Assembly: GCA_025517565.1 (NCBI GenBank)
Contig: JAOPKD010000010.1
Span: forward strand, 1-64,000
Direction of reading: 5' to 3'
Source of the DNA: Halapricum hydrolyticum
GTDB taxonomy: Archaea; Halobacteriota; Halobacteria; Halobacteriales; Haloarculaceae
DNA length: 64,000 nucleotides
Position 1 is the stretch's first letter; the number at the start of each line of letters is the position of its first letter. Shown piece after piece: positions 35,906 through 45,765 of this stretch. The notes beneath the pieces are model-generated. The model did not search any database. It was not told the DNA's origin and saw only the letters and a list, made by a program, of their open reading frames with translations. The position numbers and the translations under genes are program-made.

Positions 35906-36335
35906 GTTCTGTAGTCGCCCCAGACCGACAAATAACGAGGGGACGCTCGACGAAAATCCCTCCCGGTATTCGAAAATATATCAGAATACAATATAACTAG
36001 TCTATTTGTATTATACACCTGAATAGCGACTTTCGGCAAAGTATTCCTTACTTGTGAACTCATGTGGTGCAGTATGTGCCTAATGTGCTTAGTATCGACT
36101 TTAGACGCCTTTAAGTCCAATTTTCAGCACAAAAACTTGTTTTTGTATTCGGATATTTGTGCATATGAGGTAGATTTTGATGAGGGAGATCTACGATCTC
36201 TTGCTCCATAGTATATATAATATAGACTTTATTAAAGCATAATAATCAAAGGTCCGTTATTATACACGGGTTTCTAGTGCTCCGACTAGTACGGACACCG
36301 CAGAAGCTAAACGAGCCGCAAGAGGAATCAGACGT
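35906..36335. other. AT-rich intergenic island
   Basis: These 430 bases have no credible gene and are much richer in A+T than the neighbourhood, especially 35970-36020 and 36100-36250. They include a perfect 8-bp inverted repeat ACAAAAAC-TT-GTTTTTGT (36129-36146), a GTAGAT/ATCTAC hairpin near 36171-36195, and two copies of TTATACAC (near 36013 and 36260). A TATA-like element at about 36306 would serve the downstream rdfA. An untranslated RNA is possible but not shown. Confidence 0.45.
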
Positions 36336-36956
36336 ATGACGGAACCACAGGCCGGTCGAACCGACGGCGGACGGCCGCGGGTCAAGGTCGCCCGGGTCAT
36401 CGAGGCGTACGGTCTCGACGAACTCGGAGCGGAGCTGGAGCGACGGTGGCTCGGGGAGGGCGACCAGCAGATGAGTCTCCGGGACCTCGCTGATTATTTC
36501 AACGAACAGGTGCTGGAAGCGGCTATCGAGGATAGCGACCTCAGTCCGATCGACACCGATGTCGGGACACTTTACGAGCAGTTGACCGGCGAGGACGTGA
36601 GCGCAGGGACCAGGACGCGTGTCGAGCGCCGCCTCGATCGCAACGGCGTCGACGTCGAGGCGGTCAAAAGCGACTTTGTCACCCATCAGTCGATGCACAC
36701 GTACCTGCGGAAGTACCGCGAAGTCAGCCAGCCGGAAGCCACACCGGAGGAGCGACTGGACACCGCCCGCGAACGCGTCCAGAAGCTCCAGGACCGTACG
36801 GCAGCGGTCACCGAAGACGCACTCCAGAGTCTCCAGCGCGAGGGGATCGTCCCCGAAGGAGACGTCGACGTGCTCGTCGATCTGCAGGTGCTCTACACCG
36901 AGACCGGCGAACAGTACAGCGTCTTCGAGTTGCTCGAGAACGCCACCGAAGAGTGA
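36336..36956 (+). CDS. rdfA: Rod-determining factor RdfA homologue
   Basis: The 206-residue soluble acidic protein resembles haloarchaeal RdfA, which in Haloferax is needed for rod-shaped cells. The conserved features I recognise are the opening VKVARVIEAYGLDELG, the segment MSLRDLADYFNEQVLEAA, and the block RRLDRNGVDVEAVKSDFVTH followed by Thr-Tyr-Leu. A helical, possibly coiled stretch covers residues of about 125-165. No membrane segment or enzyme motif is seen. It precedes an unrelated helicase gene by 72 bases. The identification rests on remembered family pattern, so it should be confirmed by alignment. Confidence 0.7.
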   Translation: MTEPQAGRTDGGRPRVKVARVIEAYGLDELGAELERRWLGEGDQQMSLRDLADYFNEQVLEAAIEDSDLSPIDTDVGTLYEQLTGEDVSAGTRTRVERRLDRNGVDVEAVKSDFVTHQSMHTYLRKYREVSQPEATPEERLDTARERVQKLQDRTAAVTEDALQSLQREGIVPEGDVDVLVDLQVLYTETGEQYSVFELLENATEE

Positions 36957-37028
36957 CGCTCCGGCGTACGGGAGCGCAACGCCCACCCGAGGCGGAATCG
37001 ACTTATCTCTCTCGCCGATAGACCGGAC

Positions 37029-39341
37029 GTGGACGAGACGATCGACTGGCTACGCGACCGGCCGTACTACGAGGAGCAGATCGTAGCCGAACGAACGCTC
37101 GACGGCCGAGACGCCACGTTTGCGGACCTAGAGCTGGACGCCCGGATCGGGAGCGTCCTCGAAACGGCGGGGATCGAGTCGCTCTACGGCCACCAGGCCG
37201 ACGCGATCGAAGCGGTCCGGAACGGCGACAACGTCGTGCTATCGACTCCGACTGCCAGCGGCAAGAGTCTCGCCTACACCGTGCCCGCGTTCGAGCGAGC
37301 CCTCGAGGACCGGCGGACGACGCTCTATATCGCCCCGCAGGTCGCGCTGATCAACGATCAGGCGGAGACGCTCTCCGAATGGGCGCGCGGGCTCGGGTTC
37401 GCCTCCGGCGTGACCGTCGACCGCTACACCGGCCGCCTCTCGAAAGGCGAGAAGCGCGACGTCCGCGACCGTCAGCCGACGGTTCTGCTGACCACGCCCG
37501 ACATGCTCCATTACGGGATTCTGCCTCACGCGCACCGCCTGTGGGACTGGTTTTTCGACCGCCTGGAGACGGTCGTCCTCGACGAGGTCCACGAGTACCG
37601 CGGGATCTTCGGCAGCCAGATCGCGCTCGTCGCCCGCCGACTCGACCGCGTCGCCCGGCGGTTCGACAGCCACCCGCAGTTCGTCTGCTGCTCGGCGACG
37701 ATCGGCAACCCCGTCGAGCACGCCGCGACCGTCACCGGCCGGGACGCCGATTCGTTCTCGCTCGTCGACCGGAGCAGTGCCGCGACGGGGCCGACCCACT
37801 GGCTGCTGTGGAACCCGCCCGAGTACGACGGTGGCGGCTGGGGCGGCGGTCGCCGCAAGTCCAGCCACACCGAGGCCAAACGGCTGTTCGTCGACCTGCT
37901 CCAGCGCGGGCTCCAGACCGTTGTATTCACCTCCTCCAGGCAGGTCGCCGAGCGGTACGCGACCGAGAGCGCCGACGCATTGCGCGAGCGCGGCGAGCAC
38001 GAACTGGCGGCCGGCGTCGGTGCCTACCAGGCCGCCCTTCGGGGCGAGCGACGGCGCGAGCTCGAAACCGGGCTCCGGGAGGGATCGATCCGCGGGCTCT
38101 GGAGCACGAACGCGCTCGAACTCGGCGTCGACATCGGCGGACTCGACGCAGTCCTCCTCGACGGCTATCCCGGGACGCGGATGAACGCGTTCCAGCAGGC
38201 TGGGCGGGCCGGCCGGGGGACCGACCCCGCGCTGGTCGCGCTCGTCGCCGGCGAGGACCAGCTCGACCAGTATCTCATGTCTCATCCGGACGCGCTGTTC
38301 GAGCAGGATCCCGAGCGAGCCATCGCGAACCCCGAGAACGAGTACCTCCTGCCGAAGCACGTGCTCGCGGCCGCCCGCGAGAACTGGCTGCGTCCTGGCG
38401 ACGACCGGTACTTCGGCGGACGGTTCCCGGACGTGGTCGCTGACCTCGAGTCGACCGGCGAACTCGACCGCCGGGAGACGGGCAAAGGAATCCGATGGAC
38501 GTACGCCGGTGACGGTAGCCCTCAGCACGAGATGTCTCTCAGGACGGCCGAAGACCGGGAGGTCGTCCTGCAGACCCGAGGTCGCGACGATCCCATCGCG
38601 ACGCTGCCGTTCGGCGACGCGCTACGGGACGCCCATCCCGGCGCGATATACCACCATCAGGGGACGAGCTACGAGGTGACTGATCTGGATCTACGACACG
38701 ACGTCGCCACGCTCCAGCGAACCTACGCCGACCACTACACGCAGGTGCTCCACGACAAGGAGATCACCGTCGAACGCGACCGCGAGGAGAAGCCCTTCCC
38801 GGCTCACGAGGGCGTCACCGTCAGGCTCGCCGACGTGACGATGCGCAAGCAGATCACGGGCTTCGAACGCCGGGATGGATCCTCCGGCGAAGTTCTGGGA
38901 CGGGAATCGCTGGACCTGCCCGAGACCAGCCTGGAGACGACGGCGCTGTACTACACGCTCCCGCCGGCGTTGACCCGTCGCCTGGAGTCGATGGGCGATT
39001 TCGCGGGCGGCATCCACGCGGCCGAGCACGCCATGATCTCGCTGTTCCCCTTCGAGTTCCTCTGCGATCGCCGGGATATCGGGGGACTCTCGACGCCGAT
39101 CCACCCCCATACCGATCGGAGCACGGTCTTTATCTACGACGGCTATCCCGGTGGTGTCGGCCTGGCCGAACGCGGCTACGAGGAGATCGCCGATCTCGCG
39201 GCGACGACGCTGGAGATGTTGCGATCCTGTGGCTGTGCGGACGGCTGTCCAGCGTGCGTTCAGTCACCACATTGTGGCAACGCCAACGACCCGCTGGACA
39301 AGGACGTCGCGATCGAACTGCTGTCCGCGCTCGTCGCATAG
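37029..39341 (+). CDS. DEAD/DEAH-box helicase of the MrfA/YprA/Hrq1 group
   Basis: The protein is a superfamily 2 ATP-dependent DNA helicase likely used in repair. Walker A STPTASGKSLAY lies near residue 75, motif II VLDEVHEY near 185, motif III CSATIG, and motif VI QQAGRAGRG near residue 390. The C-terminal DUF1998-type domain ends in the four-cysteine zinc site CGCADGCPACVQSPHCG, characteristic of MrfA. The 770 residues are normal. The start is a GTG at 37029; I see no better ATG before the homology begins. Its 3' end is duplicated in a five-copy repeat that carries the stop codon. Confidence 0.88.
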   Translation: MDETIDWLRDRPYYEEQIVAERTLDGRDATFADLELDARIGSVLETAGIESLYGHQADAIEAVRNGDNVVLSTPTASGKSLAYTVPAFERALEDRRTTLYIAPQVALINDQAETLSEWARGLGFASGVTVDRYTGRLSKGEKRDVRDRQPTVLLTTPDMLHYGILPHAHRLWDWFFDRLETVVLDEVHEYRGIFGSQIALVARRLDRVARRFDSHPQFVCCSATIGNPVEHAATVTGRDADSFSLVDRSSAATGPTHWLLWNPPEYDGGGWGGGRRKSSHTEAKRLFVDLLQRGLQTVVFTSSRQVAERYATESADALRERGEHELAAGVGAYQAALRGERRRELETGLREGSIRGLWSTNALELGVDIGGLDAVLLDGYPGTRMNAFQQAGRAGRGTDPALVALVAGEDQLDQYLMSHPDALFEQDPERAIANPENEYLLPKHVLAAARENWLRPGDDRYFGGRFPDVVADLESTGELDRRETGKGIRWTYAGDGSPQHEMSLRTAEDREVVLQTRGRDDPIATLPFGDALRDAHPGAIYHHQGTSYEVTDLDLRHDVATLQRTYADHYTQVLHDKEITVERDREEKPFPAHEGVTVRLADVTMRKQITGFERRDGSSGEVLGRESLDLPETSLETTALYYTLPPALTRRLESMGDFAGGIHAAEHAMISLFPFEFLCDRRDIGGLSTPIHPHTDRSTVFIYDGYPGGVGLAERGYEEIADLAATTLEMLRSCGCADGCPACVQSPHCGNANDPLDKDVAIELLSALVA

Positions 39342-39510
39342 TGTGTCAGCGGCTCTTGCAGGCGCTCGTCGCATAGTGTGTCAGCGGCTCTTGCAGGCGC
39401 TCGTCGCGTAGCGTGTCAGCGGCTCTTGCAGGCGCTCGTCGCGTAGCGTGTCAGCGGCTCTTGCAGGCGCTCGTCGCGTAGCGTGTCAGCGGCTACGGCA
39501 GGCGCTCGTC
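39336..39510. repeat. Five-copy 35-bp tandem repeat over the helicase stop codon
   Basis: Units start at 39336, 39371, 39406, 39441 and 39476. The first two begin GCATAGTGTG, the next three GCGTAGCGTG, and the fifth changes CTCTTG to CTACGG. Every unit contains GCGCTCGTC followed by GC(A/G)TAG, so the last codons and stop of the helicase are repeated. The array fills the gap between the convergent helicase and membrane-protein genes. There are no spacers, so it is not a CRISPR array. Confidence 0.92.
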
Positions 39511-39512
39511 GA

Positions 39513-39866
39513 CTACCGCGTCACGACGAGCACTCCTGCCCCGGCCAGTGCGCCGGCGACGGCACTTGCGGAGAGCGCGAGCTGGAGGTCGCCGCTCGCG
39601 GCGTAGCCGACGAGAAACACGCCCAGAAACGTCGTGCCGAAGGCGCCGCTGGCGAAGGCGATGCGGTACTCCCGGCTGCCGGCTCGCCCGGCCAGCCCCA
39701 TATACGTTCCCGTCATCGCGGCCATCCCGAACCCGAGCGCGATCGGCATGCTCACCTGCTCGGGGTTCGGCAGCGCCGCTCCGACTATCGGGACGGCTGC
39801 CGCGAACACGAGCGCGAACGCGGCGATTCCGGCGGCAGTCGCGAGCACGGCGTCGGTATAGCCCAT
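39513..39866 (-). CDS. Small four-helix membrane protein
   Basis: The 117-residue protein is almost wholly hydrophobic, with four predicted membrane segments (about 5-30, 38-58, 66-88 and 93-115) rich in Ala and Gly. I recognise no functional motif. The ATG at 39866 is chosen because upstream codons in the same frame are basic and unlike haloarchaeal protein. It converges on the helicase gene, separated only by the 35-bp repeat array. Confidence 0.65.
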   Translation of the reverse strand: MGYTDAVLATAAGIAAFALVFAAAVPIVGAALPNPEQVSMPIALGFGMAAMTGTYMGLAGRAGSREYRIAFASGAFGTTFLGVFLVGYAASGDLQLALSASAVAGALAGAGVLVVTR

Positions 39867-40047
39867 CGAAAGCCACGTTCTCACGACTGGGGTATAGTGG
39901 TTCTGCCTGTCACACGTCTCAGATTGACGCACAACCCGAGCCCTGCTTGACGACTGCTGTCGTCCCGTCCGCGCGACGATCGGCGCCACTATCAAAACTG
40001 ATGAACGAGGGTGAAGATTAAGACCCTACTCCGGGCATATAAGGACA

Positions 40048-41853
40048 ATGTCGAACGCAGCCGAACGCGACAACGTCGAACAGCAGCTCACGACCGTCGC
40101 CGAGACGCTCTCGCTGCCGAGTAGTACCGTTCAGATCACCCGCGTCCGGCTCAACCAGCTCGGATCCGAACCCGAGATCGAAGATAGCTCGCTGTCGATC
40201 GTCGGCGCGACGACGCTGGCGCTGTCGGCGCGCGAAGACGGGCTGCCAGTGACAGTATCGGACGTCGCCGAGGCGTGGTCGGAGGCGCTCGACGGCACGA
40301 CGATCGAGCCCGGGGCGATGACAGCGTTGTTCGAGGACGTCGCGTCCAACCTCGACATCGACGGCGTCCCGCCCGAGCCGCGGGCGCTGATCGAACGGTT
40401 CGGGACGGAACTGGACCTGGCCGACGGCATCGTCGTCGTGGCGAAGCGAATTCTCGAAGACGCCTTCGAGGCCGACCCACAGATGATCGCCGGCGGCACC
40501 TCGCCCGCCGGGACTGCCGGCGCTGTCCTCTATCTCGCTGCGGACGTCAACGACGTCGACGGTGCCGACGAGGACGCGCTCGGAGACGTCACCGGGACGA
40601 GCCCGGTCACAGTCAGAAACCGCTACAGGGAGTTGCGAGATCTGCTCGGCGAGCAGCACCTTGAGTCGGCACAGCGATATCGACTCGATCCCGACACCGG
40701 CGCGCCGATGGCGACCAGCAGTGCGCCCGCCGCGAGCCCCGAGCGCACGTCCGAGGCAGACGACGAACCCGTGCCCGAAGACGGAGACGACGAACCCGCG
40801 CCGGAGACGGCCGACGAGCACGCCCCCAAGGCAGATAGCGACGCGGACGGCGAATCCAGGGCGGCCGAGGCGACCGACGACGACAGCGAGCAAGGCGGGA
40901 AAGCGGAGGCAGACGTGCTCAAGGTTGTCACGGCGCTGTTTCCCGACGAGTTGCCGACGACCGACCGCGTCGCCGACGAACTCGACGCGGACCCGGACGC
41001 GGTCGCGACTGATCTGGACGGGCTCGCCGACGACGGGGCGGTCGAGCGCAAGCGCGCCGGTTCGACGGACGTCTGGCTGCCCGGCGACCGGGACGCGCTC
41101 GGCCCGGACCTCACCGAGGACGCCGTCCAGCGGGAGGTCGACGCCATCGCCGACGAACTGGATCTCGATGCGTCGGTGCGACTGTTCGCCCGGGGGCTTG
41201 TCAGCGACGTGGTCGAAGACATCGACGTCGAGAACGCGGGCGAACTCGGCGGCGCGGCGCTGCTTGCGGCCAGTCGGATCAACGACGTCGACGTCGATCC
41301 GGAGGCGGTTGCGACGGCTGGCGAGTTCCGGAGCCGGGCGCTGTACGACTGGCTGGCGGAACTCGAAGCGGCGGCCGACGTCGAGATCCCGACTGCCGAC
41401 GCCGAGACGTACGTCGATCGGCTGGCCGACGCGCTCGATCTCGACGACGGGGTTCGCGAGGAGAGTTTGCGCGTCCTCGAACAGTACGAACCGCGGTCGG
41501 ACGATCCAGCATACACGCCGCCGGAACTGGCCGCCGGTGCGACCGTCTTCGCGGCGACTGTCCGGGGTGCGGAGGTCGACCCGGAGGAACTCGCCGAGGC
41601 CAGCGGAGCCGACCCCGAGTTCGTCTCCGAGGCGACCAACTCCGTGCTGGTCTCGCTGTGTCTCGGTCTCGTCCAGGAGGACATCGACTACGAGGAGACC
41701 GCCTGGACGAGTGACCTGCTGGAGTCGGAACTCTCCCCGGAGTTCGGCGACTCGGAGACCGGCGCGGCGATCGCGCTGGCGAAAGCCTACGCTGCCGGCC
41801 GCGAATCTCAGCCCGTCGATCAGACGACGATCGACGTGCTCATCAATCGGTGA
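40048..41853 (+). CDS. TFB/cyclin-fold protein with two tandem cores and no zinc ribbon
   Basis: Residues of about 10-205 look like a transcription factor B core: two cyclin repeats, the second with SPAGTAGAVLYLAADVNDVD and VTVRNRYREL, which is characteristic of TFB. An acidic Ala/Asp/Glu-rich linker (about 217-290) leads to a winged-helix-like segment (291-347: VLKVVTALFPDELPTTDRVA). Then two more cyclin-like repeats follow (about 360-430 and 453-540: LGGAALLAASRINDVDVDP; LAAGATVFAATVRGAEVDP). The N-terminal zinc ribbon and B-finger of a true TFB are absent. It might bind DNA or a transcription partner. A possible TATA (about 40015-40021) lies 30 bases upstream. Confidence 0.75.
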   Translation: MSNAAERDNVEQQLTTVAETLSLPSSTVQITRVRLNQLGSEPEIEDSSLSIVGATTLALSAREDGLPVTVSDVAEAWSEALDGTTIEPGAMTALFEDVASNLDIDGVPPEPRALIERFGTELDLADGIVVVAKRILEDAFEADPQMIAGGTSPAGTAGAVLYLAADVNDVDGADEDALGDVTGTSPVTVRNRYRELRDLLGEQHLESAQRYRLDPDTGAPMATSSAPAASPERTSEADDEPVPEDGDDEPAPETADEHAPKADSDADGESRAAEATDDDSEQGGKAEADVLKVVTALFPDELPTTDRVADELDADPDAVATDLDGLADDGAVERKRAGSTDVWLPGDRDALGPDLTEDAVQREVDAIADELDLDASVRLFARGLVSDVVEDIDVENAGELGGAALLAASRINDVDVDPEAVATAGEFRSRALYDWLAELEAAADVEIPTADAETYVDRLADALDLDDGVREESLRVLEQYEPRSDDPAYTPPELAAGATVFAATVRGAEVDPEELAEASGADPEFVSEATNSVLVSLCLGLVQEDIDYEETAWTSDLLESELSPEFGDSETGAAIALAKAYAAGRESQPVDQTTIDVLINR

Positions 41854-42113
41854 CCCGTTTGGTAGTCAGTCATATGTGTTCTTCAGTTAATCAAAACATA
41901 ATATCCTATGCTTTAATTAAACTACGGATTGATGCCCAATTGCGGAGTCCGCAGTATGTGCTTCTGACATATTGGCGCGAACTCGCGGGCTCCCTGCCGT
42001 ATTTAGTCGATGGACAGCGTGGCGTCGGAGACGCACGGGCAGACGGCGATGCCGTCGACATCGAGATGCTCTCGGTGAATTAATACGCGTTGACGGCGAC
42101 CCTCAAAGCGAGA
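41854..42113. other. Intergenic region after the TFB-like gene
   Basis: No gene is evident. The first 90 bases are AT-rich, and a short GCGGA-GT-CCGC-like hairpin lies near 41941-41952. TTAATACG at about 42080 may be the promoter of the following small gene. Confidence 0.35.
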
Positions 42114-42452
42114 ATGTCCGACGACGACATCGACGCCATCGCGGACGCGCTGGGTGCGGTCAAGGCGGGGGCGAGCCGCTCGCGACTGCCGGTCGTTTCG
42201 GTCGCGGATGACGGCCAGACGGTCACGCTCGTCCTCCAGACGCCGGGTGGGAACAGCGTCGAGCGTGACTTGAAACGGCCGCCGGTGTGGGGACCGAACT
42301 GTAAACTGAAGACGCTGCTCGAGGCGTACGATCTCGGTCCCGACGAGGTCGAACAGCTGCAGGGCAAATCGCTGCCTGTCGATCGCGAAATCGTCGACGG
42401 GCGGCCGCGGTTCGACCTCGATTTCGACAGGCTCGCCGACGAGACCGCGTAG
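42114..42452 (+). CDS. Conserved haloarchaeal protein of unknown function, 112 residues
   Basis: The soluble protein begins MSDDDIDAIADALGAVKAG. A beta-rich centre follows (VSVADDGQTVTLVLQTPGG), then WGPNCKLKTLLEAYDLGPDE and DGRPRFDLDFDRL. I do not recognise the family. The start at 42114 gives an acidic N-terminus; an in-frame TTG at 42090 adds eight basic residues and is less likely. It stands alone between the TFB-like and glycosyltransferase genes. Confidence 0.65.
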   Translation: MSDDDIDAIADALGAVKAGASRSRLPVVSVADDGQTVTLVLQTPGGNSVERDLKRPPVWGPNCKLKTLLEAYDLGPDEVEQLQGKSLPVDREIVDGRPRFDLDFDRLADETA

Positions 42453-42716
42453 CTCCTTCGGGGAAGTCCGCTGAATTGCCCCGCCTCGATACTTTCTGGA
42501 ACTGACGCGCCCTGGGTAGCAACCGGTCGCGACGGAGTCCTCGGACGGATCGAGTCGCGTGTGAACGCCCTTCGTGTCACGACTAGCCACAGACGTTCAG
42601 CCGTGCGGTTCCTCCCAGTTAAGCCCGTTTTAGGCCTCAAAACCGGGGCCAAAACAGGTGTATTCGGGCCGGACGCCTGGCCCGTTCAAGGGCGTGTAGC
42701 GACTGGATCGGGCACG

Positions 42717-43964
42717 ATGAACACGGAACGATTCGCGCTGATCGTGGTCACGCTGGCGCTGCTCGTCGGCGGGGCTGCGACGCTGCTGGCACCGGCCGTC
42801 GTGTCGGGGCCCGGGAGCGCTCCCGGCCAGGCTGCTCCGACCACGACAATCACTACTGATGCCGGTCTCGGATCGCTGTTCGGGATCGCACTGTGGGGCG
42901 TGACGATCCTCTTTGGCGGCACCGCGATCCTGTGGGTCGTATTGACCTACGTGATCGGCGTGGGGTACGAGGCCCCGCCCGTCGAGTACGGCCCCGAGAA
43001 CGTCCAGGTCCGGATCATGACCGTCGACGCCGCCGCGGTCGTCCAGGAGACAGTCGACTCGCTCCCGAACGGGCTCGACGACGTCCACGTGATCGCCGAG
43101 GAGGCCATCGACGTGGCTGGCGCGAGCGTCCACGTCGTGGCCGAGGACTTCGAGTCCCGGGCCGTCCGGAAGGGACGCGCCCAGGAGTGGGCGCGCCAGG
43201 CCATCGACACCGACCGGGAGTTCGTCCTCTATCTGGACGAGGACAGCCTCGTCGAGTCCTTCGAGGGGCTGCCCGACGCCGACATCGTCCAGCTCCGGGA
43301 GAAGCCGCGACGGACGGATTCGAGTCTGAGCTTCCTCGCGGACGTCTACCGGATGGGCGTCCAGATCGAACAGCGGGCGTTCGCGCGGCTTTCGATCCCG
43401 CTTTTCGCCTGGGGTGGCGGGATCGCCGTCCGAAGCGAGGTCGAGGACGCAGTCACCTGGGACCGCGAGACGCTCGTCGAGGACACCGCCTTCGTCTGGG
43501 CGGCCTTCCGTGAGTACGACGTCGACTTCGCGCTGTCGGAGTCGGTCTGTCGCAACGAGGCGCCGCCGTCACTGTACGAGATCTGCCAGCAGCGCCGGCG
43601 TTGGTCGGCTGGCAACGTCCGTGCTGCGAAGCTGCTCCCGCTTCGCTACGAGATTCTGACCCGCGTCCGCAACTACGCGTGGGCGCTGTCGCCGATCGTG
43701 ACGCTGGTCGTGTTGCCCCTGTCGATACTCGGCGCGTCAGTCGCCTACGGCGGCGCGCTGCTTCTGGCGTCGCTGGGACTGGGGCTGTTCACGGCTTTCT
43801 GGTTCCTTCGCGGGGTCGCCTACTACGGAGAGGGACACGCCGGCTGGCTGCTGGCGCTGCCGCTTGCTCCGCTCGTGACCGTCGTCCACTCGATGGGGAC
43901 CGTCGCCGGCATCGTCAACCCGCCGCAGCACTTCCGGGTGACGACGAAGGTCGGCGGCGACTGA
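42717..43964 (+). CDS. Membrane glycosyltransferase family 2 (egghead-like)
   Basis: The protein transfers a sugar from a nucleotide or lipid donor at the membrane. Two membrane segments lie at residues of about 7-27 and 55-80. The catalytic domain has the metal motif [11 protein letters not shown], a second acid region [13 protein letters not shown] and the QxxRW motif [10 protein letters not shown]. Three or four membrane helices follow (from about residue 315). The architecture resembles the egghead beta-mannosyltransferase-type GT2 proteins. The ATG at 42717 immediately precedes the first helix and is chosen over a far-upstream frame opening. The 264 bases before it hold no other gene. 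The acceptor is unknown. Confidence 0.82.
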   Translation: MNTERFALIVVTLALLVGGAATLLAPAVVSGPGSAPGQAAPTTTITTDAGLGSLFGIALWGVTILFGGTAILWVVLTYVIGVGYEAPPVEYGPENVQVRIMTVDAAAVVQETVDSLPNGLDDVHVIAEEAIDVAGASVHVVAEDFESRAVRKGRAQEWARQAIDTDREFVLYLDEDSLVESFEGLPDADIVQLREKPRRTDSSLSFLADVYRMGVQIEQRAFARLSIPLFAWGGGIAVRSEVEDAVTWDRETLVEDTAFVWAAFREYDVDFALSESVCRNEAPPSLYEICQQRRRWSAGNVRAAKLLPLRYEILTRVRNYAWALSPIVTLVVLPLSILGASVAYGGALLLASLGLGLFTAFWFLRGVAYYGEGHAGWLLALPLAPLVTVVHSMGTVAGIVNPPQHFRVTTKVGGD

Positions 43965-44109
43965 TCGTGACTGTTGGAGGTCCGCTCCGGATCGGTCGAA
44001 CGCTGTCATGCGGTCTGGCGGATACATCGTCACAATTGACCGTATGCCAGACGTCCACGAACGCGATCGGTCCCGAAATCGTTTTGACCCGCGCGAGCGC
44101 ACCGTCAGT

Positions 44110-45765
44110 ATGCCCACAGAATCCGACACGGGGTACGACCCCACCCTCGGAAACAAGTTCGTTTTCGTCACCGGCGGGGTGATGTCCGGGCTCGGCAAGG
44201 GGATCACGGCAGCCAGCACCGGCCGCCTCCTGAAAAACGCCGGGTTCGACGTCACTGCCGTCAAGATCGACCCGTATCTGAACGTCGACGCCGGCACGAT
44301 GAACCCCTTCCAGCACGGGGAAGTGTACGTCCTCAAGGACGGCGGCGAGGTCGACCTCGACCTGGGGAACTACGAGCGGTTCCTCGACGAGGACATGACC
44401 TTCGACCATAACGTCACTACGGGCAAGACCTACCAGCACGTCATCGAGAAGGAACGTGCTGGCGACTATCTGGGCAAAACTGTCCAGATCATCCCACACA
44501 TCACCGACGACATCAAGCGACGGATCCGCGAGGCCGCCGAGGGGACCGACGTCTGTCTGGTCGAGGTCGGCGGCACCGTCGGCGACATCGAGGGCATGCC
44601 CTATCTGGAGGCGCTCCGGCAGTTCGCCCACGAGCAGGACGACAACGATATCCTCTTCGCGCACGTCACGCTCGTCCCCTACTCGAAGAACGGCGAGCAG
44701 AAGACCAAGCCGACCCAACACTCCGTCAAGGAACTCCGGAGCATCGGTCTCCAGCCGGACATCCTGGTGGGACGCTGCGAGGACAAGCTCCACCCGGACG
44801 TCAAAGAGAAGATCGCGCTGTTCTGTGACGTGCCCGTCGACGCCGTCTTCTCGAATCCGGACGTCGAGGACATCTACCACGTCCCGCTGATGGTCGAAGA
44901 AGAGGGGCTGGACGAGTACGTCATGGAGGAACTGGGCCTGGCCGATCGAGCCCTCCCCGCCGAGGAGCGGGACAACCGCTGGCGGGAACTGGTCACCCAG
45001 GAGCGGACCGGCGAGGTCGACATCGCCCTCGTCGGCAAGTACGACCTCGAAGACGCCTACATGAGCGTCAACGAGGCGTTGAAACACGCCGGACTGGAGA
45101 AGGGCGTCGACGTGAACGTCCGCTGGGTCGACTCAGATGAGGACGACGTCACCGAGAGCACCAACCTCACCGAGGCTGACGGAATCGTCGTCCCCGGCGG
45201 CTTCGGGGCCCGCGGAACGGAAGGGAAGATAGAGGCGATCCGGTATGCCCGCGAGAACGACGTCCCCTTCCTGGGGCTCTGTCTGGGTTTCCAGATGGCC
45301 GTCGTCGATATCGCGCGCAACGTCCTCGGGTACGAGGACGCCCACTCGGCGGAGATGGACGAGGAGACGCCCCATCCGGTCATCGACATCCTGCCCGAAC
45401 AAGAACACACCGAGGACATGGGCGGGACGATGCGGCTGGGCGCACACCAGACCGACATCACACCCGGGACGCTGGCGGCGGATCTCTACGAGAGCAACGT
45501 CTGTACGGAACGGCACCGCCACCGCTACGAGGTCAACCCCGAGTACTTCGAGGACTTCGCCGAGACCTCGCTGGTCTTTTCGGGTCGGGCCGGCCGCCGG
45601 ATGGAGATCCTCGAACTGGCGGACCATCCGTACTTCATCGGGACGCAGTTCCACCCCGAGTTCCGCTCGCGGCCCACGCGGGCCTCGCCGCCGTTCGTCG
45701 GCCTGCTCGAAGCCGTGCTGGGCGAGCGTGACTGGAGCGCACCCGAAACAGAGGTAGAGGCCTGA
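44110..45765 (+). CDS. pyrG: CTP synthase
   Basis: The enzyme makes CTP from UTP, ATP and glutamine. The synthetase domain starts [17 protein letters not shown] with its P-loop, followed by [17 protein letters not shown]. The class I glutaminase domain has GLCLGFQ (Cys nucleophile) and the His-Glu pair in [12 protein letters not shown]. The 551 residues are standard. The ATG at 44110 is selected by homology. The HAD gene begins directly after the stop, so they are cotranscribed. Confidence 0.96.
   Translation: MPTESDTGYDPTLGNKFVFVTGGVMSGLGKGITAASTGRLLKNAGFDVTAVKIDPYLNVDAGTMNPFQHGEVYVLKDGGEVDLDLGNYERFLDEDMTFDHNVTTGKTYQHVIEKERAGDYLGKTVQIIPHITDDIKRRIREAAEGTDVCLVEVGGTVGDIEGMPYLEALRQFAHEQDDNDILFAHVTLVPYSKNGEQKTKPTQHSVKELRSIGLQPDILVGRCEDKLHPDVKEKIALFCDVPVDAVFSNPDVEDIYHVPLMVEEEGLDEYVMEELGLADRALPAEERDNRWRELVTQERTGEVDIALVGKYDLEDAYMSVNEALKHAGLEKGVDVNVRWVDSDEDDVTESTNLTEADGIVVPGGFGARGTEGKIEAIRYARENDVPFLGLCLGFQMAVVDIARNVLGYEDAHSAEMDEETPHPVIDILPEQEHTEDMGGTMRLGAHQTDITPGTLAADLYESNVCTERHRHRYEVNPEYFEDFAETSLVFSGRAGRRMEILELADHPYFIGTQFHPEFRSRPTRASPPFVGLLEAVLGERDWSAPETEVEA

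Noticed and set aside
39336..39510. Repeat array considered as a CRISPR
   Set aside because: The 35-bp units are directly adjacent with no spacers, the region encodes the end of a helicase, and no cas genes are nearby.
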